64,000 nt of DNA, taken from the NCBI GenBank assembly GCA_913778205.1, contig CAJYUW010000006.1, positions 1 to 64,000 on the forward strand, written 5' to 3'. The stretch's first letter is position 1. Each line of letters starts with the position of its first letter. The notes below the pieces were generated by a model. That model worked only from the letters and a program-made list of their open reading frames with translations. It searched no databases and was not told the DNA's origin. Below, piece by piece: positions 1 to 8,605 of this stretch. The translations under genes were made by a program, and so were the position numbers. The DNA comes from an uncultured Curtobacterium sp. GTDB taxonomy: Bacteria > Actinomycetota > Actinomycetes > Actinomycetales > Microbacteriaceae.

Positions 1-37
1 GGATACACTCTTTCCCTACACGACGCTCTTCCGATCT
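1..37. other. Sequencing-adapter remnant at contig edge
   Basis: Bases 5-37 are the 33-nt Illumina TruSeq read-1 adapter/primer sequence (begins ACACTCTTTCCCTACACGAC, ends CTTCCGATCT). The base composition is unlike the roughly 70% G+C that follows at base 38. A minus-strand reading of it ends in the residues DRKSVV, a known adapter translation artefact. This is a library artefact left on the contig end, not biology; genomic sequence should be taken to begin at base 38. Confidence 0.97.
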
Positions 38-53
38 GGAGCACCGCCGGTGT

Positions 54-2378
54 TCAGCCCGCGGGCACCACCGCGGCCGCGGGGGCGCGGAACTCGTGCG
101 TGCCGCCGCCCACGTGCTGGTCGTCGAGGCCCGGCAAGCGCACCACCGCGGTGACACCCTCGGGGACCTCGGCCCGCACGACGAGGTCGCCGTCGACGAG
201 CTCCCAGCGCACCGCGACGTGCCCGTGGTCCGTGTCGAGCGAGGTCGCCGCCCACGTGAGACCGCCGCCGGGCTGCGGCGCCACGAGGACCGATCCGTAC
301 CCGGGCGTGAGGGGCGCGAGACCGCCGACGACCCGGTGCATCCAGTCCGCGACGGCCCCGAGCGCGTAGTGGTTGAACGAGGTCATCTCACCCGGGTTGA
401 TCGTGCCGTCGGGCAGCATCGAGTCCCACCGCTCCCAGACCGTGGTCGCGCCCATGGTCACCGGGTACAGCCACGACGGGCACTCGGTCTGGAGCAGCAG
501 CCGGTACGCGTCGTCGACGTGGCCGGTCCGGGTCAGCGCGTCCGTGATGAACGGCGTCCCGGCGAACCCGGTCGAGATCCGGTACCCCGCGGCGGCGGCC
601 AGCTCGGCGAGCCGCTCGCCGGCGGCTGCCTCGTCGGCCTCGTCGAGCAGTCCGAAGGCGATCGCGAGCGCGTAGACCGTGGTGCAGTCGCTGCGGATCC
701 TCCCGTCGGCGACGTAGTGCTCCCGGAACGCGGCCTGGAGGCCCGTGGCGAGTTCCCGGAACTCGCTCGCCTCCGCCTCGTGGCCGGTCAGCGTCGCGAC
801 CTCGGCGCCGATGACCGCCGAGCGGTACGCACACGCGGTCGCGACGACGCCCGGGTCGGCCTTCGCGCGCGCGGCGTCCTCCGGCGGGGCGTCCGGGTCG
901 AGCCAGTCGCCGAACTGGAAGACGGTGTCCCACAGCCCCTCGGGCGACAGCAGGCTCCGGACCCGACGGAGGTGTGCGGCGATCGAGTCGAACTGCTCCG
1001 TGAGCACCCCGGTGTCGCCGTACGCCTGGTAGAGCGTCCACGGCACCCAGACGCCCGCGTCCGACCAGACCGCGGTCGCGTTCGGCTTCCCGAAGTCCTC
1101 GGCGGGGGAGTACTTCAGCACGTCGGGTACCACGAAGGGGATCACGCCGTCCGCGTGCCGCTGCTCGAGCCACACGTCCCGCAGCCAGTCGCCGAGGAAC
1201 GCCCTCGTGTCGAACAGGTACGAGGCCGTCGGTGCGAACGCCGCGATGTCGCCGGTCCAGCCGAGGCGCTCGTCGCGTTGCGGGCAGTCGGTCGGGACGC
1301 TGAGGAAGTTCCCCTGCATGCCCCGGACGACGTTCTCGTGGAAGGTGTTCAGGAGGTCGTGGCTCGACGCGAACGTCCCGGTCCGGCGGAGGTCGGAGCC
1401 GACCTGCACGGCGGTCAGCGCGCCCCGCAGCTCGTCGTGCGTGCCGGACCACCCGTCGACCTGCGCGTACCGGAAGCCGTGGAAGGTGAACCGGGGCTCG
1501 AAGACGTCCGGCTGGTCGGGGCCGTTCCCGCTCAGGGTGAAGCGGTCGGTGGCGCGGGCGGTCCGGAGCGGGCGCGTGCCCAACTCGTCGTGCTCGAGGA
1601 CCTCCGCGTGTCGGAGGGTCAGGACCGTCCCCGCCTCCCCGCTCGCGACCACGCGGATCCACCCGACGAGGTTCACCCCGAAGTCGACGAGCGTCGCTCC
1701 CGAGGGGCTCGTCCAGACGGCGACCGGCGCGATCTCGGCGAGCGGCCGGACGGGAGGCACGGTGTCCGCCACCAGCTCGCGCTCACCCAGGTCGACCGTG
1801 TGCACCGCGCTCGTGCGGCCCTCGTGCCCGTCGACGCTCGCCACGGTGACGGCTCCGGGCACGAGGAAGGACCCGTCGTGCAGGCGGGCGTCGACGTCCT
1901 CGCCGTCGTAGAGCTCGTCGGCGGTGATCGCGCTCGAGAGCGCCTGCCAGTCCGTGTCCGTCCCGACGCGCTGCTCGTGCCCGTCGGCGAAGGTCAGGCG
2001 GAGCTCGGCGAACCCGGCGACCTCGTCGGCGTACCAGCCGCCGCCCCCACCCCAGGCGAGCCGCCCGGCGGCCCACCCCTTGCCGAGGACGAGCGCGAGC
2101 ACGGTGGCGTCGCCGGGCGCGGCGTCGGCGAGGTGGGTCGTGACGTCGTGCGTGACGACCCGGACGCGCCACTCGTAGCTCGTCCAGCCGGGTTCGAGCA
2201 GGTGGTCGGAGACTCGCTGTCCGCCGAGCCACGCCTCGACGACGCCCAGGGCGCTGACGTCCAGGTGCGCCTCGGTCACGGCGCCGTGGCCGTCGTCGAG
2301 GACGAACTGCCGGCGGAGGATCGGAGCGCTCCCGAGGTCGTCGTCGCTCGCGATGAAGGATGCGGTGCGGTCGGTCAT
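54..2378 (-). CDS. Alpha-L-rhamnosidase, glycoside hydrolase family 78
   Basis: A 774-residue protein expected to hydrolyse terminal alpha-L-rhamnose from rhamnosides. It opens with the beta-sandwich domain of bacterial GH78 enzymes (about residues 1-130), followed by a second sandwich domain and the alpha/alpha-barrel catalytic domain. The barrel has the acidic cluster RDERLGWTGD (D369, E370 and the later Asp) and WERWDS (E649), the positions of the family acid and base. A short C-terminal sandwich closes it. No signal peptide is seen, so it probably acts in the cytoplasm on imported oligosaccharides; it is on the short side for the family. ATG is preceded by a GGAAGGAA ribosome site. It is the last gene of the binding protein-permease-permease operon. 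The stop codon lies only 16 bases from the adapter remnant, but the gene is complete. Confidence 0.9.
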   Translation of the reverse strand: MTDRTASFIASDDDLGSAPILRRQFVLDDGHGAVTEAHLDVSALGVVEAWLGGQRVSDHLLEPGWTSYEWRVRVVTHDVTTHLADAAPGDATVLALVLGKGWAAGRLAWGGGGGWYADEVAGFAELRLTFADGHEQRVGTDTDWQALSSAITADELYDGEDVDARLHDGSFLVPGAVTVASVDGHEGRTSAVHTVDLGERELVADTVPPVRPLAEIAPVAVWTSPSGATLVDFGVNLVGWIRVVASGEAGTVLTLRHAEVLEHDELGTRPLRTARATDRFTLSGNGPDQPDVFEPRFTFHGFRYAQVDGWSGTHDELRGALTAVQVGSDLRRTGTFASSHDLLNTFHENVVRGMQGNFLSVPTDCPQRDERLGWTGDIAAFAPTASYLFDTRAFLGDWLRDVWLEQRHADGVIPFVVPDVLKYSPAEDFGKPNATAVWSDAGVWVPWTLYQAYGDTGVLTEQFDSIAAHLRRVRSLLSPEGLWDTVFQFGDWLDPDAPPEDAARAKADPGVVATACAYRSAVIGAEVATLTGHEAEASEFRELATGLQAAFREHYVADGRIRSDCTTVYALAIAFGLLDEADEAAAGERLAELAAAAGYRISTGFAGTPFITDALTRTGHVDDAYRLLLQTECPSWLYPVTMGATTVWERWDSMLPDGTINPGEMTSFNHYALGAVADWMHRVVGGLAPLTPGYGSVLVAPQPGGGLTWAATSLDTDHGHVAVRWELVDGDLVVRAEVPEGVTAVVRLPGLDDQHVGGGTHEFRAPAAAVVPAG

Positions 2379-2501
2379 GTGGTGGGTTCCTTCCGTGCAG
2401 CCGGTCGTCGTCGACCGGTGCTGGGGTCGTGGGGCGGGCCGCCGTCGGTGGTGGGCGGCCCGGCGGAGGCGATCCGTGCCTCCAGGCCGAGCGTTCGGGC
2501 G

Positions 2502-3368
2502 TCAGCCCTTGACGGCGCCGCTGGTCATGCCGGCGACGATCTGACGGTTGAAGAAGACGTAGAGGATCAGCGGCGGGATGGTGATGAGCAGCACGTCGGT
2601 GAAGAGCAGGTTCAGCTGACTGACCGACTGGCTCTGGAACGAGTAGAGCGTCTGCTGGACGGTCGCGTTGTCGGAGCCGGGCAGGAAGTAGAGCGGGTTG
2701 GTGAAGTCGTTGAACACCGTCACGGACTGGACGAGCACGACCGTGATGATGACGGGCTTGAGGAGCGGCAGGACGACGCCGAAGAACAGGCGGATCGGAC
2801 CCGCTCCGTCGAGCACGGCGGCCTCGTCGAGCTCCTTGGGGATCGTTGCGACGAACGCGCGGAACAGCAGGATGCAGAACGACAGGCCGAACGTGGCCTC
2901 GACGAGGATCATCCCGCCCATCGTCTTGAACAGGTTGAGGCCCTGCAGCACCCAGATCGTCGGGACGATCGCGGGCGGGACGATGAGTCCGGCGAGCACG
3001 AAGAAGTTGATGACGCCGTTCCACCGGCTCGGGCGCCGCTGCAGCGTGTACCCCACCATCGCGGAGAACACCACCATGATGATGACGCTGCCGACGGTGA
3101 GGACCGCGCTGTTGAGGAACGCGCGGAGGATGCCGCCGTCACCGCTCCCGAGCACGGCCGCGAGGTTCTGCCAGAGCTGGAACTGCGTCGGCAGCGTGAA
3201 CCCGAGCTGGTTGGCGTCCGCGGGGGATTTCATCGCCTGCAGCAGGATGAAGGCGAACGGGACGAGGAAGACGACGAAGCTCACCACGATGGCGATGCTG
3301 CCGACGGTCCACTTCTGCACCGTCTGACGCTTGACCGGTCGCCGGGTCGGAGCGGTGGTCGCGGTCAC
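2502..3368 (-). CDS. Carbohydrate ABC transporter permease (CUT1, second subunit, MalG-like)
   Basis: A 288-residue inner-membrane protein with about six hydrophobic segments and the binding-protein-dependent permease EAA-type loop (ELDEAAVLDGAGPIRLFFGVVLPLLK is the region around residues 190-215; key residues E-A-A and G). It forms the channel with the permease upstream. The GTG start overlaps the upstream stop as GTGA and has a strong AAGGAGG site 8 nt ahead, so the pair is translationally coupled. There is no ATP-binding gene in the operon; in actinobacteria a shared MsiK-type ATPase encoded elsewhere usually powers such systems. Confidence 0.9.
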   Translation of the reverse strand: MTATTAPTRRPVKRQTVQKWTVGSIAIVVSFVVFLVPFAFILLQAMKSPADANQLGFTLPTQFQLWQNLAAVLGSGDGGILRAFLNSAVLTVGSVIIMVVFSAMVGYTLQRRPSRWNGVINFFVLAGLIVPPAIVPTIWVLQGLNLFKTMGGMILVEATFGLSFCILLFRAFVATIPKELDEAAVLDGAGPIRLFFGVVLPLLKPVIITVVLVQSVTVFNDFTNPLYFLPGSDNATVQQTLYSFQSQSVSQLNLLFTDVLLITIPPLILYVFFNRQIVAGMTSGAVKG

Positions 3369-4294
3369 AGTTCCGCCTCCTTGCGGTTGATGAGCCAGGA
3401 GACGGGCACCATGATCGCGGTGACGACGACGAAGAGGACGACGTTGCCCGCGGTCGAGAGTCCGTAGAACCCGGCCTGGTACTGCTTGTAGATCACGCTC
3501 GCGATGACGTCGCTCGTGAAGCCCGGGCCACCGCCGGTCATCGCCCAGATGAGGTCGAAGGACCGGAGACCGCCGATGAGCGACAGGATGATGACGGTGC
3601 CCATCGCGGGACGGGAGAGCGGCAGCGTGATGTTCCGGAAGATCGTCCAGGAGCTCGCGCCGTCGACGCGGGCCGCCTCGAAGTACTCCTGCGGGATCGC
3701 GACGATGCCGGCGATGAAGATGAGCGTCGCGATGCCGACGCCCTTCCAGATGTCCACCGCCGCGACGCTCCAGAGCGCGAGCGCCGGGTCCGTCAGCCAC
3801 CCCGGGGTGGGGAGCCCGACGGAACCGAGGACGGCGTTGATGATGCCGTGGAACGGGTCCATCAGTGCCTTGAACGTGATGCCGATGCCGATCGTCGAGA
3901 CGAGGACCGGGAAGAACACCACGGCGCGGAGGTACCCGCGCCCGAGCACCGGGCTCGTGAGGAGCAGGGCGAGGGCGAGTCCGAGGACCACCTTCGCCGC
4001 GCTCGTCACGAACCCGTACTCGAACGTGTGCACGAACCCGGAGACGAGCTGCGGGTCCTGGAAGAAGCGGGCGAAGTTGTCGAAGCCGATGAAGGTCTGG
4101 TCGAACAGCGTCCACCGCGTGAGCGAGAAGTAGAACCCCGCGAAGGTCGGGACCGCGAAGAACACGACGTACAACGCGATCGCCGGGATGAAGAACCACG
4201 CCGGGTAGTACGAACGCATGCGCCTGCGTGCGGGCCCCGGGCCAGCCTTCGTCGTCTGCGGCGGTGCCACCGCCGTCGTGAGGGTCGCGGTCAC
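3365..4294 (-). CDS. Carbohydrate ABC transporter permease (CUT1, first subunit, MalF-like)
   Basis: A 309-residue membrane protein with a short cytoplasmic N-terminus, first transmembrane segment at about residues 30-50 (PAWFFIPAIALYVVFFAVP) and the conserved cytoplasmic loop containing EAARVDGASSW. It pairs with the downstream permease and receives substrate from the lipoprotein upstream. Start choice is uncertain: GTG at 4294 gives the sequence MTATL, like its partner, while GTG at 4303 would overlap the preceding stop as GTGA. Everything about the domain is the same for either start. Confidence 0.88.
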   Translation of the reverse strand: MTATLTTAVAPPQTTKAGPGPARRRMRSYYPAWFFIPAIALYVVFFAVPTFAGFYFSLTRWTLFDQTFIGFDNFARFFQDPQLVSGFVHTFEYGFVTSAAKVVLGLALALLLTSPVLGRGYLRAVVFFPVLVSTIGIGITFKALMDPFHGIINAVLGSVGLPTPGWLTDPALALWSVAAVDIWKGVGIATLIFIAGIVAIPQEYFEAARVDGASSWTIFRNITLPLSRPAMGTVIILSLIGGLRSFDLIWAMTGGGPGFTSDVIASVIYKQYQAGFYGLSTAGNVVLFVVVTAIMVPVSWLINRKEAEL

Positions 4295-4299
4295 CGATC

Positions 4300-5625
4300 T
4301 CACCAGCCCTTGATGCCGAGCTGCTGGGCCTGCTGCACGACGTCCTGGTCGTACTGCTTCGCGCCCACCGCGGCGGAGGAGATGCCGGATCCGACCTGCA
4401 CGCTGATCTTCTCGAGGTTCGGTCCCTTGATCGGGGAGAGGAACTCGAGGGCCGGCGAGGCCTTGCCGTCGTCGAGGTACTTCTGCAGGTCGCCGATCAT
4501 CGGCGGGACGCTCGACGGCAGGCTGCACGTGGAGATGACGTAGGGGCCGCCCGGGGTCCCGGTGTCGTTCTGGACCTTGCAGCCCTCGGACGAGTTGGCG
4601 AACGCGATGAACTTCTTCGCCGCCGCGAGCTTGTCACCGGTCGTCGTCTTGGGGATGTACAGGCCGTTCGGCTCCCAGATGGTGAGCCGGGTGTCCGAGG
4701 CGTCCTGCGCCGGCAACGCGAACGCGCCGATGTCGTCCACCGCGTCCGGGTTGTCCTGCTGGATCGTCGCGATCGCGTTCGTCAGCATCGGGTACTGCGC
4801 TCCGGTGCCCTCGGCGAGCATCTTCAGCCCGTTCGCCTGGGTGGCCGAGGCGAAGTCCTGGTTGTAGAGGTCCTTGTCCTTGCCCTCGGCGAGGTGCTGG
4901 AACCCGGCCAGTGCGGGCTGCTTCGCGTACGACTCCTTGTGCTTGGTGTAGCGCGAGGCCCAGTTGCTCTGCTGGGCGGTGATGTTCGCGAAGTCGCCGA
5001 GCACGAAGAGCTGGCTCGTCCAGGTGTCGCCGTAGGTCTGGATGATCGGGGCGACGCCGCCCGCGGCCTTGATCTTCTCGCTGTTGCTGATGAACTCGTC
5101 CCAGGTGGTGGGGACGCTCAGGCCGAGCTTCTCGTAGACCTTCTTGTTGTACATGACCGCGCCGCCGAAGCTCGTGCCCAACGGGGCGCCGTACATGCCC
5201 TTGCTCGTGCTGACGACCTTCGTGAACTGCGGGTCGACGTCCTTGGCCCAGGACTGGTCGGACAGGTCGACGAGCGTGTTGTCCGGGTTGAGCGCCTGCA
5301 TCAGGGAGCCGGAGTTGTAGTTGAAGACGTCGGCCATCTCGCCCGTGGAGAGCTGCGTCTTCACGAGGTTGTCTCCGTCGGTGCCCTGCGGTCGGGTGTC
5401 GAACTTGACGGTGATGTCCGGGTTCGCCTTCTCGAACGCGGCGATGAGCGGCTTCGCCGTCGCCGCGGTGGCCGGGCCGTTGTCCGCCTGGTACGTGATG
5501 GTGACCTTGCCGCCGGTGTCGGCCGAGCCGCCGGACGAACAAGCTGCGAGACTGCCGACGAGGGCTGCTGCGCCGCCGATGGCGATCAACCTGGTGGCCA
5601 GTCGGCGCGTGGAGCGTGCTGACAT
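4300..5625 (-). CDS. Extracellular sugar-binding lipoprotein (CUT1 family)
   Basis: A 441-residue substrate-binding protein of the family-1 extracellular solute-binding type. The signal peptide has an RR pair, a hydrophobic core and a lipobox LAAC, so the mature protein starts at the Cys near residue 29 and is membrane-anchored on the outer face. It is the first gene of the four-gene operon ending with the GH78 enzyme, so the cargo is probably a rhamnose-containing glycoside; that substrate is inferred from context only. ATG follows a GAGGAGGTAAGGA ribosome site. Paired LacI-type operators lie about 100 bp upstream. Confidence 0.92.
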   Translation of the reverse strand: MSARSTRRLATRLIAIGGAAALVGSLAACSSGGSADTGGKVTITYQADNGPATAATAKPLIAAFEKANPDITVKFDTRPQGTDGDNLVKTQLSTGEMADVFNYNSGSLMQALNPDNTLVDLSDQSWAKDVDPQFTKVVSTSKGMYGAPLGTSFGGAVMYNKKVYEKLGLSVPTTWDEFISNSEKIKAAGGVAPIIQTYGDTWTSQLFVLGDFANITAQQSNWASRYTKHKESYAKQPALAGFQHLAEGKDKDLYNQDFASATQANGLKMLAEGTGAQYPMLTNAIATIQQDNPDAVDDIGAFALPAQDASDTRLTIWEPNGLYIPKTTTGDKLAAAKKFIAFANSSEGCKVQNDTGTPGGPYVISTCSLPSSVPPMIGDLQKYLDDGKASPALEFLSPIKGPNLEKISVQVGSGISSAAVGAKQYDQDVVQQAQQLGIKGW

Positions 5626-5712
5626 TCCTTACCTCCTCGTAAGGCCCGGGGTCGGGGAACCCGGGTGGGGCGGGACCGGGGCCCGCGTCGGTGCGGGTCC
5701 GGGAACTGCGGG

Positions 5713-5760
5713 TTGAAGCGTTTCAATCGGAATGGAACCACGTGGATTGAAGCGTGTCAA
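5713..5760 (-). promoter_or_regulatory. Promoter with paired LacI-family operators
   Basis: Two 14-bp sites, TTGAAGCGTTTCAA (5713-5726) and TTGAAGCGTGTCAA (5747-5760), have the central CG and A/T-rich arms of LacI-family operators; the first is palindromic apart from one internal mismatched pair. On the minus strand a perfect TTGACA -35 box (5755-5760) lies inside the distal site, with TTCCAT 17 nt further as a weak -10, placing the proximal site at the transcription start. Centres are 34 bp apart. This layout would let the adjacent LacI protein repress the rhamnoside operon. Confidence 0.72.
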
Positions 5761-5930
5761 TCACCGAATCGTTTCGTTACGGAAGTCGACTCATCGTGTC
5801 GTCCTCGCGGTCCGGGCGGGACCCCGGGACTGGCGTGGGTCGTGGGCTGCGAGCCGCGAGTCTCGGACGGGGGTGCCCGAGTGTCGGGGTGCGGTGCGCG
5901 AGTTTCAACGCACGGCCGTACCGCGCACGG

Positions 5931-5975
5931 CCACACCGCACGGGACCGCACCGCGCGGGACCGCACCGCGCGGGA
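5931..5975. repeat. Three 15-bp tandem units
   Basis: CCGCACCGCGCGGGA is repeated exactly at 5946-5960 and 5961-5975, and with two mismatches at 5931-5945. It lies in the 394-bp gap between the lacI-type gene and the operon it probably controls. Apart from these units and the operators, the gap holds no convincing gene. Confidence 0.7.
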
Positions 5976-6019
5976 CCAGCGAGAGCCGTGCCCGGCGGCG
6001 AGCCAGTGTCGTTGCCGGG

Positions 6020-7030
6020 TCAGTTCTCCGCGACCGTCGACTGCCGGACCACGAGCTCCGGCGTGAACTCGACGTGCTCGAGGCCGATGTCCTGCCCGTG
6101 CTCCACCTGGGCCACGAGGAGCTCGATCGCCCGACGTCCGAGGTCCTGCGCCGGCTGGCGCACCGAGGTCAGGGGCACGACGGCCACCTCGGCGAACGCG
6201 ATGTCGTCGTACCCGACGATGGCGATCTCCTCGGGGACGGCGACCGAGCCGCGCATGATGAACGCCTGCTCGAGGCCGACGGCGAGCAGGTCGTTCGCGG
6301 CGAACACGGCATCCGGGCGCTCACCACGCGGCCGGGCCTGGAGCGCTTCGCCGACCCGACGGCCCTCGAGGACGGACAGCGAGCGGCTCGGCACGACCTC
6401 GAGGTCGATGCCGGCAGCCGCCGCGGCGCTCCGTGCTCCGGCGAGGCGATCCGCGACCTGGCGGATGCTCGACGGGCCGCCCACGAACGCCACCCGTCGT
6501 CGGCCGATCGCGGCGAGGTGCTCGACGGCGATCCGTCCGCCCGCGACGTCGTCGACGGACACGCAGGCGAACTCGTCGTCGTCGGCTCGCCGGTCGACGA
6601 GGATCACCGCGGTGCCCTGGTCGCGCAGCCGCCGCAGGCGCGAGAGGTCGTCCGATGCGGGGGAGACGAGCAGCCCGGCCACCCGGCGCTCCTCGAACAG
6701 GTCGACGTAGGTGCGTTCGCGCTCGTCGGACTCGTCGGAGTTGCCGATCAGCACCGCGAGGCCGTGCGCCATCGCCGCGTCCTCGGCACCTCGGGCGACG
6801 TCGGTGAAGAACGGGTTCCCGCCGTCGAGCACGATGAGGCCGACGGTGGAGCTGCGTCCGGCCCGGAGCTGTCGGGCCGAGTCGTTGCGGACGAAGCCGA
6901 GCGAGGCGATCGCGGCCTGGACGCGCTCGACGGTGGCCGGCGCGACCTTGTCCGGACGGTTGAGGACGTTCGAGACCGTGCCGAGGGACACGCCAGCGAG
7001 CGCTGCCACGTCCCGCACGCTGACCGCCAT
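6020..7030 (-). CDS. LacI-family transcriptional regulator
   Basis: A 336-residue repressor. Residues 4-25 form the LacI helix-turn-helix (VRDVAALAGVSLGTVSNVLN, with the hinge-helix region ending near NDSARQLRAG), followed by a periplasmic-binding-protein-like effector domain ending in GYDDIAFAEVAVVPLTSVRQP. It lies directly upstream of the rhamnosidase/CUT1 operon and on the same strand, so it is probably the local repressor releasing DNA on a rhamnose-derived sugar. ATG at 7030 is chosen because the DNA-binding domain begins there; CAGGAT lies 6 nt upstream, a possible -10 for a leaderless message. Confidence 0.92.
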   Translation of the reverse strand: MAVSVRDVAALAGVSLGTVSNVLNRPDKVAPATVERVQAAIASLGFVRNDSARQLRAGRSSTVGLIVLDGGNPFFTDVARGAEDAAMAHGLAVLIGNSDESDERERTYVDLFEERRVAGLLVSPASDDLSRLRRLRDQGTAVILVDRRADDDEFACVSVDDVAGGRIAVEHLAAIGRRRVAFVGGPSSIRQVADRLAGARSAAAAAGIDLEVVPSRSLSVLEGRRVGEALQARPRGERPDAVFAANDLLAVGLEQAFIMRGSVAVPEEIAIVGYDDIAFAEVAVVPLTSVRQPAQDLGRRAIELLVAQVEHGQDIGLEHVEFTPELVVRQSTVAEN

Positions 7031-7527
7031 GCCGCCATCCTGGCATCCGGACGCCGCATCCGCGTGTTCCCCGGCCGGACGAGTCCCCGGACGGGGTCGC
7101 CCCTGGCGGGATCCGCTGCTGGCGATTGGTGTGTTCGGCGTCCCCGCGCTCTGGAACATGATCGCGGGCCCGGCCGGCATCCTGCGGCCGCCCGGGCCCT
7201 CCGCCACCGGCACCGTGCGCACCGCCGAGGAGCACGGGGAGCGCGTGCGGACGCACCGCGACGCGACGCGTGGTGCGCGGACGCCGTCGTGAACAGGGTC
7301 GACCAGCGCGATCCGGGCCTCCCGGCAGGACCGCCTGGAGGCCCGCAGCACGTCGGCCGCGTCTCCTTCCGTCCGCAGGTGGCCGTCCACGTGCAGCCCC
7401 GCTTCGACGGCGACGGCGACGGCGAACGGGGGCACCGGTCCGCGCGGTTCCTGCCGGAGGTGGTCACCCTCGAGGAACAGCCGCGGGACCCAGCGGGGCG
7501 ATCGACTCGCCGACTAGCGTGACGCGC
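7031..7527. other. Unassigned 0.5-kb gap, possible decayed gene
   Basis: Between the lacI-type gene and the phosphoesterase gene no complete, recognisable gene is seen. On the minus strand, 7265-7495 reads without a stop as a protein-like stretch (containing AVAVAVEAGLHVDGHL) with mostly G or C at the third codon position, but a TAG lies just upstream and no good start is present. On the plus strand a short hydrophobic stretch (LLAIGVFGVPALWNM) ends at 7292 and another reading frame continues to 7522. Either may be the remnant of a gene broken by frameshifts. I do not recognise a family. Confidence 0.35.
7515..7520 (+). promoter_or_regulatory. Predicted -10 element, leaderless
   Basis: TAGCGT lies 7 nt before the ATG at 7528, with no ribosome site between them. 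Confidence 0.5.
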
Positions 7528-8439
7528 ATGCAGCCGCTCGCCCCCGGATCGCTCCGCATCCTCCACCTGTCCGACACCCACCTGACCGGCGACGGCGCCC
7601 TGCACCAGGGGTCGACCGACACCACGGCGGCGCTCGACGCCGTGCTCGCCTCGGCCGAGGGCGTCCCCGACGTCGGGCTCGTCGTGGTGTCCGGGGACGT
7701 GTCCGAGGACGGGACCCCCGAGTCGTACACGATCCTCCGGGAACGGCTCGTGCGGTGGGCGGAGCGGCACGGAGCCGCGCTCGTGACGGTGCCGGGCAAC
7801 CACGACCTCCGCGAGGGCTTCCGACAGGTGCTCGCGAACGGGCACGTGCTCGGCGAGGGTGGGCGGCCCGTGATGCACACGCTCGAGTACCTGCCGCCGA
7901 GCGTGCCGGTCTCGGGGAGCTCGGTCGTCGCGGGGCGTCGGATCGTCACCCTCGACACGAGCGTGCCGGGTGCCGGCTACGGGTTCGTCGCCGAGGAGGC
8001 ACTCGGACGACTGCGTGCTGCGCTGGCGGAACCCGAGCCCGACGGTCGCGGCTCCGTCGTCGTCCTGCACCACCCGCCGATGGCAGCGCCGACCGCGCTG
8101 CACCACGCGTTGCGGCTCCGGAACCCGGACGCCCTCGCCGACGTCCTCCGTGGCTCGGACGTCCGGCTGGTCCTCGGCGGCCACCAGCACCACCACGCCA
8201 CGGGGTGGTTCGCCGGGGTCCCCGTCCTCGTCGCGCCGGCCGTCGCGAACGACACCGACGTCGTCGGCTCGTACGAGGAGGAGTCGGCGCACGTCGACGC
8301 CGGCTACCTCGTGGTCGACCTCGCCGCCGACGGATCCGTCTGGTCGACGCCGGTGCGGGTGCCGAGGCCCGGTGCGGACCCGGTCGCCTTCCACCACGGG
8401 GCCGAGACGGTGCGTCGGATCATCGACGCCGCGGGCTGA
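7528..8439 (+). CDS. Calcineurin-like metallophosphoesterase (CpdA-type)
   Basis: A 303-residue binuclear-metal phosphoesterase. The five metal-binding blocks are present in order: LSDTHLT (D-x-H, about residue 14), GDVSEDG, GNHD, HHPP and GGHQHHH. This set and length match cAMP phosphodiesterase CpdA/Rv0805-like proteins, so cleavage of cyclic nucleotides or other phosphoesters in the cytoplasm is likely; the substrate cannot be read from sequence. It stands alone between two gaps. GTG at 7519 is an alternative start; ATG at 7528 fits the nearby TAGCGT -10. Confidence 0.88.
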   Translation: MQPLAPGSLRILHLSDTHLTGDGALHQGSTDTTAALDAVLASAEGVPDVGLVVVSGDVSEDGTPESYTILRERLVRWAERHGAALVTVPGNHDLREGFRQVLANGHVLGEGGRPVMHTLEYLPPSVPVSGSSVVAGRRIVTLDTSVPGAGYGFVAEEALGRLRAALAEPEPDGRGSVVVLHHPPMAAPTALHHALRLRNPDALADVLRGSDVRLVLGGHQHHHATGWFAGVPVLVAPAVANDTDVVGSYEEESAHVDAGYLVVDLAADGSVWSTPVRVPRPGADPVAFHHGAETVRRIIDAAG

Positions 8440-8605
8440 AGGCCGTTCCGGCCCGGGGCGTCGCGGCCCGTCGTCGTCGGGGCTGCGCGGCGCCCTCCGC
8501 GGTCCGTCGGCGACGCGCCCGGCAGCCTGGAAGTGCCCCGGACTCCGGACACCGCCCGCCCCGCGCGAGTAGACGAGAGCCAGAACGTCTTCGAAGGAGC
8601 GCGCC

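Noticed and set aside
1-53. A short gene or truncated neighbour reading out of the contig end
   Set aside because: The bases are adapter sequence to position 37, and only 16 genomic bases precede the rhamnosidase stop.
96-3467. An 1123-codon plus-strand open frame opposite the rhamnosidase operon
   Set aside because: It is the antisense shadow of real genes. Its product is Arg/Pro/Glu/His-rich with no domain, while the minus strand has GH78 and permease motifs in full. Long antisense frames are expected at this G+C content.
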